Source: Thermoplasmata archaeon
Lineage (GTDB): Archaea > Thermoplasmatota > Thermoplasmata > Lutacidiplasmatales > UBA184
NCBI GenBank assembly: GCA_022750155.1
Contig: JAKIWG010000025.1
Span: 1-34,264, forward strand
Direction of reading: 5' to 3'
Length of the DNA: 34,264 nt
This document shows, piece by piece, positions 31,035 to 34,264 of the stretch (positions within the stretch are counted from its first letter, which is position 1; each line of letters begins with the position of its first letter). Made by a program: the position numbers and the translations under genes. Under the pieces are notes generated by a model that searched no databases, had not been told where the DNA came from, and saw nothing but the letters and a program-made list of their open reading frames with translations.

Positions 31035-33887
31035 GTGGGCGGACCGAGGTTCAACGTCCCCACAGGGCCCCGGGCCGACCGACGCAGAGTGCGGATTCTA
31101 GGCGTCATGATTCTCGCGCTTGCCGCCGGTCTTCTAACGGTTCCCGGGCCGTTCACTCTGGCCTCATTGCACACAGCCTTCCCGCCAACTCATCGATTGC
31201 TTCCTTCGGACCTTCGCGCCCCGATGCCGTCGCCCCGAGGCTCGCCGCTGGGGCAAGGACCGCCGTCGACGGCAACCCCTCCCGACGCTTTTGCGGGGAC
31301 GATTTCGCTCTGCAACGGAACGATCATGCCGGCCGCGACCGAGGCGGTCTGCGGCCAAACACAACCGTTCGCCGCCCTCTACGACGCGTCGGACAACATC
31401 ATGTTCGTGGCGAACGCTTACGGCTTCGGGTTCAACGACTACGTCACCGCCTACGACGGTCGGACGGACCGGGTCTTGTATACCATCAGTTCCGGCTGGA
31501 GCCTCGACGCTGGCGTCCCGGGTTCTCTCGGGCTCGATGCGGTCCACGACAATCTGTACATCGCTGAACCGTGGGGGGGACCCTCGAACACGGGCCAACT
31601 CCAGATCGTCAACGCGTCTTCGGGAACCGTTGTGACCACGATCCCGATGAGCCACCCGTACTCGTCCGCGTATGATTCCGACAACCAAGTCATGTATGTC
31701 GGCCGGGGGTCCGGGGGACTCGCGGAGATCAACTCCACCTCGTATCAGTGGTTTGGCAATGTCACGGGCGCTACCGGCTCTGCGGGGCTCCTGTACGACC
31801 ACAAGTACAAGGAGCTCTACGAGTCCAACTACTCCGGCAACACGCTGGACGTGTACTCGCCGGTCACGAGCGCCCACGTCGCTTCGATCTCAGTGGGATC
31901 AGGGCCGGAGGGCCTTGCCCTCGATCCCACCACGGGCCTATTGTACTCCGCAGGCGCGGTGGGGCAGAACGTCAGTGTGGTCACCACCGCGACCCACACG
32001 CTCCTCACCACGATCTATGGGCACGGCCTCTCGTCGCCTCGACAGATCGCTTACGATTCAGCGAACGGGTCGTTGTACGTGGCGGGCTGGGGCTCCCGGC
32101 TGACCGTCATCGCAGGGTCGAATCATTCGTTTGCCGCATCCATTCTCATCGGCTCGCCGGCGTATGCGACCGGCGTGGCGTTCGACACCTACTCCAAGAC
32201 CCTGTTTGTGGGGGATCAGGCGTACGGGGCTCCCATATGGATCGTCGACCCCGTCCACGCCAACGCCATCACGTCGCTGACGGGCATATCCCCGAGGTCG
32301 GCCGCGTACGACGCACGGCATCAGCTGCTGTATGTCGCCGACGCGGCGAACTGCCAGGTGATCGTCGTCAACGTGACTACGGGGCGGATCCACCCGCCGA
32401 TTCCGGCCGGCTGCGACGAGCAGGGTGTCGCCTTCGATCCGAAGAACGGCGAGATCTTCGTGACCAACCTCGGGCCGTCGTACGGCTTCGGCACCGTAAC
32501 GGTGGTGAACACGACGAGTCGGTCTATTGTCGTCACCATCTCCATCGGCTATTACACGACGGGCATCCTGTACGAAGCGAAAGACGACGCGGTGTTCGTT
32601 CTCAGCTACTACAACACTACCGAGATCAACGCCTCGACCAACAAGTGGGTCCGCTCGTTCTCGAGCGCCGGGGGAGGCTACGGGTTCGCGGGAGGGTACT
32701 CGAACGCAATGGCGTTCGACCCCACTCACGACGTCCTCGCGATTGCGGCCGGGTGGGTCGAGGGGCTCAACGTCTCGAACCACACGGTTTTCGCGTCGGT
32801 CGTCATGCACGGGGCGGGGGCGTCCGGAGTCGCGCTTGACCCCGATACCCACGAATTTTACGTCTCAGGATCGGGCACGGGCAATGTCACCGTGCTCAAC
32901 TCGACGACCTTCAAGCCTGTGACCAACTTGACGACGTGCTACCAGCCGAACAGCGTTGCGTTCGATCCCGCGAGCGACGCCGTCTTCGTCGCGTGTCCGG
33001 GACAGAACGATGTGAACCGGATTGACCCGGCGAGTCACTTGGTCGTGGCGGACCTCTCTCTCGGTGCGCCGTACAGCGCCACGAACGCGTTCCCCATGCA
33101 GGTCCTTACAATCGGGAGCCCGGGAACGCTCGCGACGATCAACGCGCGCGGTTCGGTCACGCTGATCTCGACCGTTGCCATGGGTGAGCGCTCGGTTTCA
33201 TTCCTCGAGGCAGGGCTGCCCCTCGGCATGGGTTGGTCAATCCAGTGGGGCGCACTCCATGCCCGTTCGCATACGCCCCTTCTGACCGTTCTTGGCGTGA
33301 CGGGCACGGCTTACCCTTACCGCGTCCACGTCCCATCGGGCTGGACCGCCACGCGCTCGGTAGGCACCTTCTTGGGAAAGCCGTGGGATGCCGTTCAACC
33401 CGTCGGATTCGCACGCAATGCCCCCCACCCGTATGAGGTCACGGTCGGGGCAGGCGGGCTCGCGCCGGGAACCGCCTGGACCGTTTCGGCGGGCTCGCTC
33501 TCGCTCACAAGCACGGAGACGAGCGTACGGTTCCTCCTCCCGAACGGAACATACGCGATCCAGGTGCATCCGATCAGGGGCTACCACGTCAATGGGACGC
33601 CGCCCTCGACTGCAACGGTCAAGGGCGCGAACTCCGCACTCAACGTCACCTTTGTTCGGCTCCTTTACAACCTCACGATCTCCGAGACGGGGCTACCTAC
33701 CGGGACCAAATGGACCGCGTCGGTGGATGGCGCGAGCCAGTCGACCGTGAACGTGTCACTCGTCTTTCAGCTGCCCAATGGATCGTTCGCATTCGCGGTG
33801 CGCTCCAAAGGACACACGGCGAGCCCCGCGTCGGGGACGGTGTACGTCTACGGGGCGGCGGCAACGAAATCAATCGTCTTTACGTAG
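31035..33887 (+). CDS. Large secreted YVTN-type beta-propeller protein with Ig-like repeats
   Basis: About 950 residues from GTG 31035 (GTG 31089 and ATG 31107 are alternatives closer to the signal peptide). An Arg-rich n-region precedes the hydrophobic core VRILGVMILALAAGLLTVPG. I count 13 propeller repeats of the form AFDPxxxxLYVAN, enough for about two six- or seven-bladed propellers. Three C-terminal Ig-like modules follow (starting near VSFLEAGLPLGMGWSIQWG, YEVTVGAGGLAPGTAWTV and NLTISETGLPTGTKWTAS). Many N-x-S/T sequons suggest glycosylation. No C-terminal membrane helix or sorting signal is seen, so it may be released or held non-covalently. A surface-layer or binding role is typical but unproved. 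Confidence 0.85.
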   Translation: MGGPRFNVPTGPRADRRRVRILGVMILALAAGLLTVPGPFTLASLHTAFPPTHRLLPSDLRAPMPSPRGSPLGQGPPSTATPPDAFAGTISLCNGTIMPAATEAVCGQTQPFAALYDASDNIMFVANAYGFGFNDYVTAYDGRTDRVLYTISSGWSLDAGVPGSLGLDAVHDNLYIAEPWGGPSNTGQLQIVNASSGTVVTTIPMSHPYSSAYDSDNQVMYVGRGSGGLAEINSTSYQWFGNVTGATGSAGLLYDHKYKELYESNYSGNTLDVYSPVTSAHVASISVGSGPEGLALDPTTGLLYSAGAVGQNVSVVTTATHTLLTTIYGHGLSSPRQIAYDSANGSLYVAGWGSRLTVIAGSNHSFAASILIGSPAYATGVAFDTYSKTLFVGDQAYGAPIWIVDPVHANAITSLTGISPRSAAYDARHQLLYVADAANCQVIVVNVTTGRIHPPIPAGCDEQGVAFDPKNGEIFVTNLGPSYGFGTVTVVNTTSRSIVVTISIGYYTTGILYEAKDDAVFVLSYYNTTEINASTNKWVRSFSSAGGGYGFAGGYSNAMAFDPTHDVLAIAAGWVEGLNVSNHTVFASVVMHGAGASGVALDPDTHEFYVSGSGTGNVTVLNSTTFKPVTNLTTCYQPNSVAFDPASDAVFVACPGQNDVNRIDPASHLVVADLSLGAPYSATNAFPMQVLTIGSPGTLATINARGSVTLISTVAMGERSVSFLEAGLPLGMGWSIQWGALHARSHTPLLTVLGVTGTAYPYRVHVPSGWTATRSVGTFLGKPWDAVQPVGFARNAPHPYEVTVGAGGLAPGTAWTVSAGSLSLTSTETSVRFLLPNGTYAIQVHPIRGYHVNGTPPSTATVKGANSALNVTFVRLLYNLTISETGLPTGTKWTASVDGASQSTVNVSLVFQLPNGSFAFAVRSKGHTASPASGTVYVYGAAATKSIVFT

Positions 33888-34182
33888 GGTGCGGCGGGCA
33901 GCCGGCGCTCCGGTGGTCGCCCGGTCAAGGAGGCACCGCGAATTTCCTTGGGTCGGCGAGGCGGCGCGCTCGAAACCCCTCTGGACCTTGCGCCAGCCGG
34001 ACCTACCGGCCTGCTAGAAATGGACACGTTGCCCGCGTACGGGCTGCTTTTCAGGAGATTGACCGTTTTCCGCGCCAAAGCGTTTCCCCCGACCCGGGAG
34101 CAGTTTGATGTTCCTCCCCCGGACCCAGCTGCTCGGGGGTCGCGCTTCGGCAAGCATTGTCGCAGGTCGGGTGTTGTGCGGC
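33888..34182. other. Intergenic region after the secreted protein, with an inverted repeat
   Basis: No gene is supported. Imperfect arms GACCCGGGAGCAG (34091-34103) and CTGCTCGGGGGTC (34129-34141) can form a hairpin with 11 of 13 pairs and a 25-nt loop. It could be a 3' processing or termination structure for the converging genes. Confidence 0.35.
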
Positions 34183-34263
34183 CTACGAGACCTTGATTGA
34201 AGAGAGGAGGATTCCCTCACCATTCGACACGGCGTTAATGTAGGCCGAAGTTCCCCCTCCCGT
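34183..34263 (-). CDS. 3' end of a gene entering from beyond the window
   Basis: Twenty-six codons and a TAG (34185-34183) are open to the window edge. The peptide (ending EGILLSSIKVS) is rich in Gly, Ser, Ile and Asn, like the secreted proteins nearby. The fragment is too short to identify and could be chance. Confidence 0.3.
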   Translation of the reverse strand, partial: TGGGTSAYINAVSNGEGILLSSIKVS

Positions 34264-34264
34264 C

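Noticed and set aside
1-34264. CRISPR arrays, insertion sequences, rRNA genes, replication origin
   Set aside because: I searched by eye for spaced direct repeats, transposase motifs and rRNA signatures and found none.

Overview
The window looks like a piece of a high-GC archaeal chromosome, most likely from the Thermoplasmatota (the lineage is an inference). Archaeal signatures include an LSm protein, TiaS, CTP-dependent RibK, a RaSEA-type archaeosine enzyme, ferredoxin-dependent KorAB, the archaeal mevalonate operon (HTH, HMG-CoA synthase, thiolase homologue, DUF35), PAC2 and DUF835 proteins, and TATA boxes (TTTATA, CTTAAG, TTAAATA) about 25-30 nt before many start codons, which suggests many leaderless mRNAs. 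The secreted proteins with Ig-like repeats ending in TGLPTGTKW-type motifs are typical of soil and sediment Thermoplasmatota.

Layout. 1-3025: 5' end of an isopropylmalate/homocitrate synthase-family gene, divergent from korAB. 3052-8844, plus strand: an anchored surface protein, tiaS, htpX, a zinc-ribbon protein and hisS. 8789-12455, minus strand: a CDIN1/TPD-type nuclease homologue, then a tight LSm-ribK-RaSEA-nadE operon. Citrate synthase (plus) and dnaK (minus) converge near 13.75 kb. 15860-17573: a probable arsenic/metal-response cassette. It has a Cys-rich HxlR-type regulator transcribed divergently from three overlapping genes: a 40-residue peptide with 15 cysteines in CC-xxx pentads, an arsenate-reductase-type LMW phosphatase, and an aquaporin. 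17811-20221: an M20 amidohydrolase and a cysteine-desulfurase-type aminotransferase. 20241-21421 (minus): a PAC2 protein and a small helical protein. 21554-28382: tRNA-Ala, then a seven-gene co-directional run starting with the mevalonate genes and passing through DUF835, a GT4 glycosyltransferase and an unknown zinc-ribbon protein, closed by a convergent tRNA-Arg.

From about 28.4 kb the sequence turns accessory: a truncated, frameshifted DUF99 gene abuts a broken secreted-protein fragment, followed by a small membrane protein, an NTF2-like protein, a long gene-poor stretch and a 950-residue secreted beta-propeller protein.

Main observations: (1) the CC-pentad peptide operon, with a 7-bp inverted repeat between TATA box and predicted start site and a symmetric CTTAAG box that could serve both directions; (2) both tRNA genes appear to carry 32-35 nt introns in the T-loop, not the anticodon loop; (3) the thiolase of the mevalonate operon lacks the catalytic Cys and both catalytic His positions, while its HMG-CoA synthase partner looks intact; (4) tiaS and the zinc-ribbon gene have no ATG, GTG or TTG where their conserved N-termini begin.
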